Origin: Temperatibacter sp965603205
GTDB taxonomy: Bacteria > Pseudomonadota > Alphaproteobacteria > Sphingomonadales > Kordiimonadaceae
Assembly: GCA_965603205.1 (NCBI GenBank)
Contig: CBFDCC010000004.1
Coordinates: 186,001 to 250,000 of the forward strand
Length of the DNA stretch: 64,000 bases
Direction: 5' to 3'
Notes under the pieces: model-generated
What the model was told of the DNA's origin: nothing
Seen by the model: the letters and a program-made list of their open reading frames with translations, nothing else
Database searches by the model: none
Shown here: piece after piece, positions 42,429 to 51,579 of the stretch
Layout: the number at the start of each line of letters is the position of its first letter
Numbering within the stretch: position 1 is the stretch's first letter
Made by a program: the position numbers and the translations under genes

Positions 42429-43862
42429 ATGACATCCGACCAAATTTCCTTAAATCACTTCTTCGACTCAACAGATTTAGACGAAAAAAATACACTTTCC
42501 ATGGTCGATGACGCCCTAAACGGCATGGATGATGGTGAATTATACTTAGAATCAGGTGTTAGCGAATCTTTCACATTTGATGACGGACGTCTAAAAGCGG
42601 CAACTTTTGATACCTCTCAAGGGTTTGGTTTGCGCGGCGTTCAAGGTGAGTCGACAGGCTATGCGCATTCTAGTGAATTAAGCGAGGATGCGATTACTAA
42701 GGCTGCTAACACTATATCAGCTGTAAAATCGGGTAAATCTGGTGAAATGTCTCTAGCACCTGCTAGAACCAACAAACAAGTTTACGCTGATACAAACCCA
42801 ATTGGCGGCATTGATTTTGCTGATAAAGTAAAACTCTTGGAAGAAATTGACGCCTACGCCCGAGCAGCCGATGACCGTATCGCGCAGGTAAGTGCATCAT
42901 TAAGCGCTAGTCATAATGTTATCGAGATTATCCGTGCAGGGGGTTACCGCGCCCGCGACATTCGCCCGCTTGTTAGATTGAATGTCTCTATTGTGCTTAC
43001 AAATGGTGATCGTCAAGAAATGGGTTATGATGGTTCAGGCGGCAGATTTTCTTATGACGATCTATTTAATCAGGATCACTGGCAAGCCCAAGTCAATGAG
43101 GCCGTGCGTCAAGCAAGTGTGAACCTAGAATCTATTGACGCCCCCGCGGGAGAGATGACTGTTGTGTTAGGCCCTGGCTGGCCAGGCGTATTGCTGCATG
43201 AAGCCATCGGTCACGGTCTTGAGGGTGATTTTAACCGCAAGGGCACATCCGCCTTTGCTGGACTTATGGGCGAGCGCGTGGCAGCTGACGGTGTTACTGT
43301 TGTTGATGATGGCACACTATCCAACCGTCGCGGCTCTATATCCATTGATGATGAAGGTACGCCCTCACAACGTAATACCCTAATCGAGAATGGTATTTTA
43401 ACTGGCTATATGCAAGACAGGTTAAATGCACGCCTGATGGGCGAAGCGCCAACAGGCAATGGCAGACGTCAAAGTTATGCCCACGCCCCTATCCCACGTA
43501 TGACGAATACATTCATGTTAGCGGGCGAACGCGACCCTGGCGAAATTCTTGCCAGTGTAGATGACGGCCTATATGCTGTTAACTTTGGTGGTGGCCAGGT
43601 TGATATCACCAGCGGTAAATTTGTCTTTAGCTGCACCGAAGCTTACCGGGTTAAAAATGGTAAGATAGGCGCACCCGTAAAAGGCGCTACATTAATTGGC
43701 AATGGACCAGACGTGCTAAAACGTGTATCTATGATCGGTAATGACCTTAAGCTGGATAACGGCGTAGGTATTTGCGGTAAGGGCGGGCAAAGCGTGCCAG
43801 CAGGCGTTGGTCAACCAACACTGCGCATTGACGGCATCACAGTTGGCGGAACAGCGGCCTAA
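42429..43862 (+). CDS. tldD: Metalloprotease TldD
   Basis: Cytoplasmic zinc protease that works with TldE (PmbA) to degrade or process unfolded peptides, for example microcin precursors. The 477-residue protein has the zinc motif HEAIGH in LLHEAIGHGLEGDFN (about 256-270), and the C-terminal part with CTEAYRVKNGKIGAPVKGA (about 402-420), GNGPDVLKRVSMIGND and GVGQPTLRIDGITVGG. Its partner tldE is not in the window. A divergent tldD next to the ctaC operon is a conserved alphaproteobacterial arrangement. The start MTSDQISLNHFFDSTDLDEK has AGAGAG about 8 bases upstream. Confidence 0.95.
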   Translation: MTSDQISLNHFFDSTDLDEKNTLSMVDDALNGMDDGELYLESGVSESFTFDDGRLKAATFDTSQGFGLRGVQGESTGYAHSSELSEDAITKAANTISAVKSGKSGEMSLAPARTNKQVYADTNPIGGIDFADKVKLLEEIDAYARAADDRIAQVSASLSASHNVIEIIRAGGYRARDIRPLVRLNVSIVLTNGDRQEMGYDGSGGRFSYDDLFNQDHWQAQVNEAVRQASVNLESIDAPAGEMTVVLGPGWPGVLLHEAIGHGLEGDFNRKGTSAFAGLMGERVAADGVTVVDDGTLSNRRGSISIDDEGTPSQRNTLIENGILTGYMQDRLNARLMGEAPTGNGRRQSYAHAPIPRMTNTFMLAGERDPGEILASVDDGLYAVNFGGGQVDITSGKFVFSCTEAYRVKNGKIGAPVKGATLIGNGPDVLKRVSMIGNDLKLDNGVGICGKGGQSVPAGVGQPTLRIDGITVGGTAA

Positions 43863-43890
43863 TTAAAATATATTAATGTTTGGGGGCATT

Positions 43891-44658
43891 ATGAAATACC
43901 ATTACATAGCTTTTAGTCTAATTATTCAGATGCTCTGTCCACAGTTACAGGCCCAGAACCCCACTGAAAATTCTGTAGCCTTTGGTTATACGCATTATCC
44001 ACCACACCAATATGTCACCAAGCATGGGTTTCATGGTGAGTATTTTGACCGAACCATAGAAATCTTAACCAAAGCGAATTTGAGCCCTTTCTGGTTTCCT
44101 ATAACAACGCCGCAAGAATCAGCTCTACTGGATAATGGTACGCGTCCTTTTTGCTCTACGGGCCGTATATATACGACAAAGCGAGATAAAAAGACGGTTT
44201 TCATCCCTTATGTATTTGATGTACTGCCAAGAGAATTTATAATAGCCTCACCTAAAGCTGCAGCAATAATAAGAACGAAAAGCTCTGTTCAAGACATTGT
44301 TAATGATTCAAACTTGCGAGGTATCTTCATTCAAAAAAATCATTATCATGAAGCCGTGAATGAGGCATTAAAAAATAGAGTACCTTGGATTAGCGGCCAA
44401 GCAATATCCACAGAACATGCGGCCCAAATGATTCTTGAGGATAGAGCAGATTACACAGCGGCTTTAGAGGATAGATGGCAACATGTGGTTAAAGACAATC
44501 CTGCGTTAAAAACACTCGTACCCACTGCTGATTTTGAAGGGCTTAATGCAACACCTATTTATCTAACGTGCACCAAGGTCGTACCGCAGATAATCATTGA
44601 TAAAATCGCCCTTTCAATGAAAGAGCTTGGCTACAAACCAGCGCCATTTATCCATTAA
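43891..44658 (+). CDS. Periplasmic solute-binding-like protein, second copy type
   Basis: An exported protein of 255 residues. The start at 43891 (MKYHYIAFSLIIQMLCPQLQ) has GGGGG 4 bases upstream. A signal peptide ends near residue 22. The body resembles the family 3 solute-binding fold: VAFGYTHYPPHQYVTKHGFHGEYFD (split, about 29-53) and RADYTAALEDRWQHVV (about 190-205). As with the protein before the MATE gene, no ABC transporter gene is beside it. It follows tldD by 28 bp. A sensory or scavenging role is possible; function is not assignable. Confidence 0.75.
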   Translation: MKYHYIAFSLIIQMLCPQLQAQNPTENSVAFGYTHYPPHQYVTKHGFHGEYFDRTIEILTKANLSPFWFPITTPQESALLDNGTRPFCSTGRIYTTKRDKKTVFIPYVFDVLPREFIIASPKAAAIIRTKSSVQDIVNDSNLRGIFIQKNHYHEAVNEALKNRVPWISGQAISTEHAAQMILEDRADYTAALEDRWQHVVKDNPALKTLVPTADFEGLNATPIYLTCTKVVPQIIIDKIALSMKELGYKPAPFIH

Positions 44659-44690
44659 AAAAGGCACCACCCACTGGCAGTGCCTTTAAT
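44658..44690 (+). terminator. Intrinsic terminator after the solute-binding-like gene
   Basis: AAAGGCAC (44660-44667) and GTGCCTTT (44680-44687) pair across a 12-base loop. The stem runs into AATATAATTT. It directly overlaps the gene's stop codon region. Confidence 0.7.
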
Positions 44691-44726
44691 ATAATTTCTA
44701 TAATGTTAGCCTTAAGCCGTCATTAT

Positions 44727-45107
44727 TTAAGAGTTTTGTGCATTTTTAATGCAACTAAACACCAATGCACTTAGCATCGCGTTCACAGCCACAAATACAA
44801 ACGCATGCAGAAGACCGATTGGATTCAGTGCACCTGCAACAAGCATGGATATAAGCAAATAAATGGTTACAGCCAGCGCAAACCAAAGAGCGCTCATAAC
44901 AAATCCAGTAACGCCACCCATTATACGGTCCATCCAGCTATCACCCTCTTGCGAGGTACATGCCATCATGAAACCGACGACAACAAAAACTTTTACCACA
45001 TTCATGGCAGCAGCTTCCCCGCCCATGGCCATAACAAAAGCGCCTACATAACTCATTACAAATAGTGAGATGCCAACGAGCACCCATCCGATTACCTTGT
45101 CCATCAT
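44727..45107 (-). CDS. Small membrane protein of unknown function
   Basis: A 126-residue protein starting MMDKVIGWVLVGISLFVMSY at 45107, with GGGGAG about 8 bases before the first ATG. It has four likely membrane helices (about 4-24, 33-46, 61-83 and 92-114). A short polar loop with CTSQEGDSWMDRIMGG (about 46-61) lies between helices two and three. I recognise no family. The gene stands alone between the solute-binding-like gene and the PGPGW-type gene. The upstream ORF start at 45152 has no ribosome-binding site. Confidence 0.65.
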   Translation of the reverse strand: MMDKVIGWVLVGISLFVMSYVGAFVMAMGGEAAAMNVVKVFVVVGFMMACTSQEGDSWMDRIMGGVTGFVMSALWFALAVTIYLLISMLVAGALNPIGLLHAFVFVAVNAMLSALVFSCIKNAQNS

Positions 45108-45409
45108 AAGTTTTCTCCCCTTAATTGATGTTTGGTAACAGAACCATAACATATAGTTTCATGCGTGACAAATCTGGTGCTATATATGGGATACAGGCCC
45201 ATTTAAGCCACAAAATATAGTATTTTCATGGTTAATAATTGAATAATATGCATAACGGTAATGTTATCAGCTTGCATTTGAAAAAAATCACCCTATATGC
45301 TATTCTATAAATAAGGCTACGGGCATAAATGGACACAAATAAACCATAGTTGCACCAGAGAATGCATAAAGCATCGAGTAGCTGATAGATAAGCGAGCGG
45401 AGAAATAGT

Positions 45410-45694
45410 ATGGCCAGCATTTCAGTGGCTAAAATTTTGTGCAGAATAACGGGTAGCGCCCTGTGCCTTGTTGGCATATTGGGTATGCTGACACCTATTC
45501 CCTTTGGACTAATTTTATTCATCATAGGATTAATGTTTTTGATCCCCAGCACACCCTCGGCGGCACGCACCGTTAGATGGGGCCGCAAAAAAGTGCCGCT
45601 ATTTGATACCGCGATGCATGCTGCCACACGCCGTGCGCCCACGCCTTATCGCCGTGTACTCCGCGAAACCGAAATTGATATTTTAGATATTTAA
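45410..45694 (+). CDS. PGPGW-like small transmembrane protein
   Basis: A 94-residue protein with two helices forming a hairpin: about 8-27 and 29-45, joined by the TPIPFG turn. The pattern of glycines and the PxPxG turn (GILGMLTPIPFGLILFIIGL, about 22-41) is like the PGPGW family of putative membrane proteins. The C-terminal half is basic, with RWGRKK and RRAPTPYRRV. GGAG lies 8 bases before the ATG. A terminator follows at once. Role unknown; the basic tail may sit on the cytoplasmic side. Confidence 0.7.
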   Translation: MASISVAKILCRITGSALCLVGILGMLTPIPFGLILFIIGLMFLIPSTPSAARTVRWGRKKVPLFDTAMHAATRRAPTPYRRVLRETEIDILDI

Positions 45695-45702
45695 TAATAA
45701 AA

Positions 45703-45735
45703 AGCCCCGAGCGATGCTCAGGGCTAATATTTTTA
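45703..45735. terminator. Bidirectional intrinsic terminator between the PGPGW-like gene and ppa
   Basis: AGCCCCGAGC and GCTCAGGGCT form a 10-bp stem with a GAT loop and one G-T wobble. On the minus strand it runs into TTTTTATTATT, a good end for ppa; on the plus strand a weaker AATATTTTTAT follows, serving the convergent gene. Confidence 0.75.
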
Positions 45736-45827
45736 TAGGCCTTGGTGAATTATCACATCCCCCGAACACCGTGAGGCAAGTGCTACCACACGCCCGAACT
45801 AATGCGAGGATTTAAGAAATAAAATTC

Positions 45828-46352
45828 TTACTTATAATTCTTGATGCCTGTTTCAATAAGTTCTGCTGCCTTAGCCGCATCATCCCAGCCAGTAACCTTA
45901 ACCCACTTACCTTTTTCAAGGTCTTTATAATGTTCAAAGAAGTGACGGATGCGCTCTAGGTAAACTTCAGGCATTTCAGTGTAGCTTTGCACGGCTGTGT
46001 AAAATGGGTTTAATTGATCAACGGGCACCATCAGGATTTTTTCATCCATGCCAGCTTCGTCTTCCATGATCAACACACCGATTGGGCGACAACGCACAAC
46101 AGCACCAGGCATAATAGGTGTATTATTAGCGATAAGAACATCAACTGGATCACCGTCATCAGCAAGTGTGTGCGGAATAAAACCATAGTTACAAGGATAG
46201 CGCATGCTTGTGTGCATGATGCGATCAACAAAAAGCGCGCCAGATTCTTTATCTAGCTCATACTTTACTGGCTCTGTACCCACAGGCACTTCAACAATAA
46301 CATTCACGTCCCAAGGTGCATTGGCACCAACTGGAATTTTACTCATATCCAT
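45828..46352 (-). CDS. ppa: Inorganic pyrophosphatase
   Basis: Cytoplasmic family I enzyme that hydrolyses pyrophosphate, pulling biosynthetic reactions forward. The 174-residue protein has the metal-binding signature DDGDPVDVL (about 64-72), plus FVDRIMHTSMRYPCNYGFIPHT (split, about 41-62). Its length and sequence fit the hexameric bacterial type. It follows ubiA by 28 bp on the same strand. A shared hairpin terminator lies about 100 bp after its stop. Confidence 0.97.
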   Translation of the reverse strand: MDMSKIPVGANAPWDVNVIVEVPVGTEPVKYELDKESGALFVDRIMHTSMRYPCNYGFIPHTLADDGDPVDVLIANNTPIMPGAVVRCRPIGVLIMEDEAGMDEKILMVPVDQLNPFYTAVQSYTEMPEVYLERIRHFFEHYKDLEKGKWVKVTGWDDAAKAAELIETGIKNYK

Positions 46353-46380
46353 AGCATTTATCCTACTCTATACACTGGGA

Positions 46381-47316
46381 TTAAAATTGATCAGCCACTA
46401 TAGCGATCAGGATAATCCAGCCAAAACTGATATTGGAGCGAAATACCTTAAGACAACTACCACCGTCGTTAATATCGAGGCGGATAACCTGTCGACTCAG
46501 GTCCAACGCAGCCACTGCGAGGCCGATGTAATAGAAAATACCCAGCTTTGCAAGCATTCCTGCACAAATCAGGCAAATTATAAATAACCCATAAAAAATA
46601 GTAACGCCAATTTTTGTCTTTTCACCCAGTGCAATCGCCGATGACTTCACACCGATAAGCGCGTCATCCTCAACGTCTTGATGGGCATAAATCGTGTCAT
46701 ACCCTAATGTCCAAAAGACACCGCCTATATATAAGAGTATCGGTGCTGCAGTTAAGCTATTGGTCATGGCGGCCCAGCCCATTAATGCGCCCCAGTTAAA
46801 CGTCAAGCCAAGCCAAGCCTGCGGCCAATAGGTAATGCGCTTCATAAAAGGATAGCCTAACACCAGCAATAATGAGGCAAAGCCAAGTTTAATTGCCAGA
46901 GGGGACAGTAACAACAAAACAACAAATCCAATACAGCATTGAAAAACAAGAAAGCCCCAAGCCTGTTTTAACGACACTTCTCCTGAGGGGATAGGCCTAC
47001 TGCGCGTGCGCTCTACTTGGGCGTCGAAATCCTTGTCAACAATATCATTATAGGTACAGCCTGCCCCGCGCATAACAACAGCGCCAATGGCAAATAATAT
47101 ACAAACAAACACCGAAGCAGTCGCAGAAAAATAAGGCCCTTGGGCCTGCGTCGACATTGCCACAGACCACCAGCAAGGCCAGAGCAGTAACCAAGTGCCA
47201 ACAGGGCGATCCATACGCGCAAGTTTTAAATATGGACGCATCCACTCTGGAGCCATACGGTAAACCCAGCTCCCTGTAACAGCATCAGCCGTTTGTATGA
47301 TCTCTTCTTCTTGCAT
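46381..47316 (-). CDS. ubiA: 4-hydroxybenzoate polyprenyltransferase
   Basis: Integral membrane enzyme that adds the polyprenyl tail to 4-hydroxybenzoate in ubiquinone synthesis. The 311-residue protein has about eight or nine helices. The first aspartate-rich motif is GCTYNDIVDKDFDAQVERTR (about 85-104), and the second is YDTIYAHQDVEDD (about 206-218). DRPVGTWLLLWPCWWSV (about 36-52) is a family landmark. It is divergent from rsmE. It lies 28 bp before ppa. Ubiquinone supports the respiratory chain together with the cox operon. Confidence 0.95.
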   Translation of the reverse strand: MQEEEIIQTADAVTGSWVYRMAPEWMRPYLKLARMDRPVGTWLLLWPCWWSVAMSTQAQGPYFSATASVFVCILFAIGAVVMRGAGCTYNDIVDKDFDAQVERTRSRPIPSGEVSLKQAWGFLVFQCCIGFVVLLLLSPLAIKLGFASLLLVLGYPFMKRITYWPQAWLGLTFNWGALMGWAAMTNSLTAAPILLYIGGVFWTLGYDTIYAHQDVEDDALIGVKSSAIALGEKTKIGVTIFYGLFIICLICAGMLAKLGIFYYIGLAVAALDLSRQVIRLDINDGGSCLKVFRSNISFGWIILIAIVADQF

Positions 47317-47430
47317 GAGCCTCTTTCACCCCATCACAGTCCATAAGTCAAGTATTGATGTTTGCCTTTTGCTACTTGACTTGCGAAGCTGATAAAGGGA
47401 TATCAAGATTAGACAATGGAGAAATAACAC

Positions 47431-48168
47431 ATGGCCTATGAAGCAAAAATCCGATTATATGTTGAGCAAGATCTCTCTGAGGGGGGTCAGATAACGCTCG
47501 ATAAAGATCAAACGCATTACTTGGCAAACGTCATGCGCATCGCTGAAGGCACAGTTATCGCCCTATTTAATGGCTGGGACGGCGAGTGGTTAGCAACAGT
47601 TACCGAGGCCACACGCAAAAAAGTCTGCCTGAACATTCAGCGGCAATCCCGCCCCCAAAAGGATGAACCTGACTTGTGGCTTATATTCGCCCCTATTAAA
47701 AAGGCCCGCATTGATTACATCGCCCAAAAAGCCACAGAACTGGGTGTAGCGAGACTAATGCCCGCCATTACCCACCGCACCATCATGAGCAAGATAAAAG
47801 TAGAAAAGCTAGCCGCCAACGCCCGTGAAGCCGCCGAGCAGTGCGAGCGATTAAACGTGCCTGAATGTTTTGAGCCACAAAAGCTGAGTAAAATCCTTAA
47901 AAACTGGCCCTCAAGACGCAAAATCATGTTTTGCGATGAAGACCTGAGCGGCAAGGCTGCTAGTGAGGTACTGCAATCAGCAGGTAGCAAGGGAGAGCCT
48001 TGGGCTATCATCATTGGCCCCGAAGGCGGCTTTGACGACGAAGAACGCGCGATGATACATAATCACCCCAATAGTTATGTCGTATCACTTGGCCCCCGCA
48101 TTTTGCGAGCAGAAACCGCAGCAGTAGCAGCCATCACCTTATGGCAATCCTCATTAGGTGATTGGTAA
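47431..48168 (+). CDS. rsmE: 16S rRNA m3U1498 methyltransferase
   Basis: SPOUT-class enzyme that methylates U1498 of 16S rRNA in the 30S subunit. The 245-residue protein has an N-terminal PUA-like domain (about 5-75) and a knotted C-terminal domain with IIIGPEGGFDDEER (about 192-205) and LGPRILRAETA (about 218-228), the S-adenosylmethionine site. GGAGAAA lies about 7 bases before the ATG. It is divergent from ubiA and followed by an AT-rich gap. Confidence 0.95.
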   Translation: MAYEAKIRLYVEQDLSEGGQITLDKDQTHYLANVMRIAEGTVIALFNGWDGEWLATVTEATRKKVCLNIQRQSRPQKDEPDLWLIFAPIKKARIDYIAQKATELGVARLMPAITHRTIMSKIKVEKLAANAREAAEQCERLNVPECFEPQKLSKILKNWPSRRKIMFCDEDLSGKAASEVLQSAGSKGEPWAIIIGPEGGFDDEERAMIHNHPNSYVVSLGPRILRAETAAVAAITLWQSSLGDW

Positions 48169-48328
48169 TTTATAATACTTATCTGGATATAAGTGATATA
48201 ATATACCGCTTATATAATAAATAATAGAATATATATCTTTATTAAATAGATTTATTTGAATCTTTAAAAACATTTTCTAATGACTGCGTGTTATTATTTC
48301 TTATGCATCAAACATAGGGAAAATATTT

Positions 48329-48886
48329 ATGCTCTTTCAAAGTAACAGCCAGACTAAATCAGCAGTAACAGCATTCTGCCCTATAGTCGCACTTGGTGCT
48401 AAAATTTCGACTGCGTTAGATTATTGTGATGAAAGTGAGCAATTAAGCGTTGCCTGCGACTTCTTAACTGAAATGCTAGATGATATTTCCATTGATGATG
48501 TTACCACGCAAGATGTAGAGAGTGGTGAATATAAGCGCGAAATCATTTATAGCGATCCAAAATCCCGTTTCACCGTGTTATTATTATCGTGGGGGCCAAA
48601 AGCTGAAACACCCGTTCACGGCCATCGCACTTGGGGGGCTGTCGGCGTTATAGACGGCACGGTGAATTGCCGGTGTTTTGAAAAACATGCATATGGTGAT
48701 GCATGCTGCGCACTCATAGAGACGGATTACATTACAGCAACATCAGGCATGACAGCGGCGGCAAACCCAGATCCAGAGGGTATTCACGCCCTCTATAACA
48801 ATGAAAATAAAACAGCAACGACTGTGCATATTTATGGCATGGATCTAAGCAAGGACCCCTCAGCGATTAATGTGCAATACCAGTAA
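48329..48886 (+). CDS. Cysteine dioxygenase-like cupin protein
   Basis: A 185-residue protein with a cupin barrel resembling the cysteine/3-mercaptopropionate dioxygenase group, which oxidises thiols to sulfinic acids using one ferrous iron. The metal motif is visible as PVHGHRTWGAVGVIDG (about 95-110), with two histidines spaced H-x-H and a third expected in GIHALYN (about 151-157). The protein is shorter than many members. It stands alone with GGGAAAA upstream. No thiol-related gene is adjacent, although gshA and gor are elsewhere in the window. The substrate is uncertain. Confidence 0.75.
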   Translation: MLFQSNSQTKSAVTAFCPIVALGAKISTALDYCDESEQLSVACDFLTEMLDDISIDDVTTQDVESGEYKREIIYSDPKSRFTVLLLSWGPKAETPVHGHRTWGAVGVIDGTVNCRCFEKHAYGDACCALIETDYITATSGMTAAANPDPEGIHALYNNENKTATTVHIYGMDLSKDPSAINVQYQ

Positions 48887-48895
48887 TAAAAAGGC

Positions 48896-51340
48896 TTAAG
48901 AAGCAGCTTTGAGTCTTTCACTTTTTGCCAGCTCTAAAAAGTCTTTAGTTGGCATTGGTTTATAATAATAAAACCCTTGCCCCACAGTACAGCCAGCCTT
49001 CATCAGTAGATCGGCGTCTTCCTCACGTTCAATACCTTCTGCAACAGTCTTCATGCCCAGCCTATCAGCTAACATCAATACCATTAACACAATAGATGCT
49101 TGTTCAGGTTGCTGTGCTAAACCATTGATAAAACTACGATCAATTTTCAACTTATTTACAGGCAAATCACGTAGATATTGCAAGGATGAATAGCCTGTAC
49201 CAAAATCATCAATAGCCAGATTAACGCCCATCACCCGAATGCGTTCCATTTTTTCAAAGGCTGCCGCGGGATTATCCATCACAGCAGATTCTGTTAATTC
49301 TAGCTCAACCGTACTAGCGTCCACACCATAAGCCACAATTGAGTCCATCACATCCTTCACCAAATCTTCTTGGGAGAATTGTGCCGCAGACAGGTTAATT
49401 GCAGTTGAAATTCTTGGCCCGCCAGCCGCATGCCAGTCGCGATTAACCTTAAGTATTTCTTTCATAACAAATCTACCCAGCTCTATAATCAACCCTGACT
49501 TCTCTGCAACGGGGATAAAATCTACTGGTGATACAAATTTGCCTTCTTTATTAATCCAGCGAACAAGACCTTCTGCACCAATTATCTTTTTAGTTTTCAT
49601 GTCCACTTGTGGCTGCATATAGACTTGAAGCTCATTGTTGCGTAATGCTTCATCCAACTCATGAGTCATCAAGGTATAAGCCCTAACTTCATCAATGATA
49701 TCTCTTGAAAAGACACCCGTAAGCGTACGGCGGTTTTCCTTAGCCCGTTTTAACGCACCATTGAGATACATTAAAACATGCTCTTGATTGTCAACATGTT
49801 CTGGCACGAGCAAAATACCAAACCTGAATTTTGGTCGCATCACAATATCATCAATAACCACAGGCCTCGATACGCGCTCTTTTACCCTTTCAACAATTTC
49901 ACGGTATGATTCTTCCCCATTTAATTCAAAGACGACGGCAAAACGGTCACCCTCAATACGGGCAACAATTTCTGTGTTAAATTCTTTGCCTGATAAACGC
50001 GTGGCAATCGCCTGCAACATCTTGTCGCCAGATTGATAACCAAAAGTACTATTAATGGCACCAAACTGGGCAATCTCTAGTTCAAGAAATAGCAGCTGTA
50101 GATCACCAGAGCCATCAACTGAATCACGAATATAAAGGTCGAGAGCATTGGCATTTGGCAGACCTGTTAAAATATCATAATAGGCAAGTCTATGTAGACG
50201 ATTTTCATCTATTTTTTGTTTTGATACATCACTCATTGTAATGATACCAACATAGTCATCCACCGTATCAATAGCACCAATTTCTACATGGGCAGTGAAT
50301 AAACTACCATCCTTGTGAATAAGCTGACATTCGGCACCCTTTATACTGATTTCTTCACGAATATTATCTTCAAGCTTTTCTATATAACCTGACAAAAGCC
50401 CATAATGTAATTCAGAAATTAATGTTTTTAACTGCATGCCTACGAGTTGATTATTCTCATAACCTACCATTAGCCCCATCGCGTCATTGGCGTAGAGAAT
50501 TTCCCCCCGAGAACTAACGCTTAACGTTGGAGTTTTAACTGCATTTAACATATCTTTATGATATTTTTTAGTTGATATATAAGCCTTGGTTGTTTCATAC
50601 ACATTTTTAGACACCGCCTGAAGTGTCTCACTTAGATGGCCTATTTCATCAGAACCACCTATGCTAGTCATCTGACTATAATCGCCTAATTTCCATTGAT
50701 TAATTACCGCGTGCAAATTAAGTATTCTGTCAGTAACTTGGTGCTTAAATACGGCATTCAACATGAGCATTATAGCAAGCGAAAACAGTCCAAAAATCAC
50801 AAATGCACTCAATATAACATCGTGTATTTCATCTATTTCAGCACCATATGGATATTCCAAACTAACAAAACCATCTTTTATATTAGAACCATCAGATGGG
50901 CCATCAGCAGGAAAAGACCTAATAGCACCAACACTACGGCCATCACGTATAATTACAGTCCCTCCCCCATCACTGCTTAAGCTCCTCCTGCCCAGCATAA
51001 ATTCTTGTCCCAGAAGAAATGAATATTCTTTGCCTACCCACTCCTGATTGGTTGCTGCGACAATGATATCATTGCCATCTACCAAAACACCGCGGGTATT
51101 AGGGCTCGCTATAAATGAGCTTTTGAAATGTATATACGATTCCGCGACTTCCACTGGCCATGTATCTGACTGAATATGGCCAGCAATATTTTCAATAGTG
51201 GCATTAGTGTTCTTGGCTGCGATCTGCTGAATTTGTAATTCTAATCTAGGAAGCACTATAAGCTGCAACACAAAGGCTACAGTTATAATTAAGCCTATAA
51301 ACGCCCCATAAATCATATGTCTAATTGAAATAGTTTGCAT
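48896..51340 (-). CDS. Membrane GGDEF/EAL protein, probable c-di-GMP phosphodiesterase
   Basis: An 814-residue sensor. Domains in order: membrane helix (about 11-30), periplasmic sensor (about 31-183), second helix (about 184-203), HAMP-like linker, a PAS domain (about 265-370), GGDEF domain (about 385-545) and EAL domain (about 560-805). The GGDEF site is degenerate, reading EGDRF near 463, so cyclase activity is unlikely. The EAL site reads EGL near 587, but the other catalytic residues are present: the ELELTES glutamate, DDFGTGYSS (about 708), the lysine in NKLKIDRSF and VAEGIE. It should lower c-di-GMP. It is divergent from gshA. Confidence 0.9.
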   Translation of the reverse strand: MQTISIRHMIYGAFIGLIITVAFVLQLIVLPRLELQIQQIAAKNTNATIENIAGHIQSDTWPVEVAESYIHFKSSFIASPNTRGVLVDGNDIIVAATNQEWVGKEYSFLLGQEFMLGRRSLSSDGGGTVIIRDGRSVGAIRSFPADGPSDGSNIKDGFVSLEYPYGAEIDEIHDVILSAFVIFGLFSLAIMLMLNAVFKHQVTDRILNLHAVINQWKLGDYSQMTSIGGSDEIGHLSETLQAVSKNVYETTKAYISTKKYHKDMLNAVKTPTLSVSSRGEILYANDAMGLMVGYENNQLVGMQLKTLISELHYGLLSGYIEKLEDNIREEISIKGAECQLIHKDGSLFTAHVEIGAIDTVDDYVGIITMSDVSKQKIDENRLHRLAYYDILTGLPNANALDLYIRDSVDGSGDLQLLFLELEIAQFGAINSTFGYQSGDKMLQAIATRLSGKEFNTEIVARIEGDRFAVVFELNGEESYREIVERVKERVSRPVVIDDIVMRPKFRFGILLVPEHVDNQEHVLMYLNGALKRAKENRRTLTGVFSRDIIDEVRAYTLMTHELDEALRNNELQVYMQPQVDMKTKKIIGAEGLVRWINKEGKFVSPVDFIPVAEKSGLIIELGRFVMKEILKVNRDWHAAGGPRISTAINLSAAQFSQEDLVKDVMDSIVAYGVDASTVELELTESAVMDNPAAAFEKMERIRVMGVNLAIDDFGTGYSSLQYLRDLPVNKLKIDRSFINGLAQQPEQASIVLMVLMLADRLGMKTVAEGIEREEDADLLMKAGCTVGQGFYYYKPMPTKDFLELAKSERLKAAS

Positions 51341-51579
51341 AAGCTAATTCAACACCCTCTATACTTTTTCTGTTAGCTATTATTACATAGTATCTTTGCA
51401 CTTGAATACCTAACAGAGTCTTAATGTTTTTGTATAATATGGATAATCTTCAAAAAAATATAGAGTTTTTCAAATTAAAGACTGTAATCATTCTCACAAT
51501 TTTGTCATAGACTCTATACAAAATGAATAGCAGTCCCTATTTAGACAAGATGAATTGATAAATCAGCTGAGGATACAAC

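Noticed and set aside
45232..45642. 136-residue open frame on the minus strand
   Set aside because: It is mostly antisense to the PGPGW-like gene and has no recognisable features; the plus-strand gene has a ribosome-binding site and terminator.
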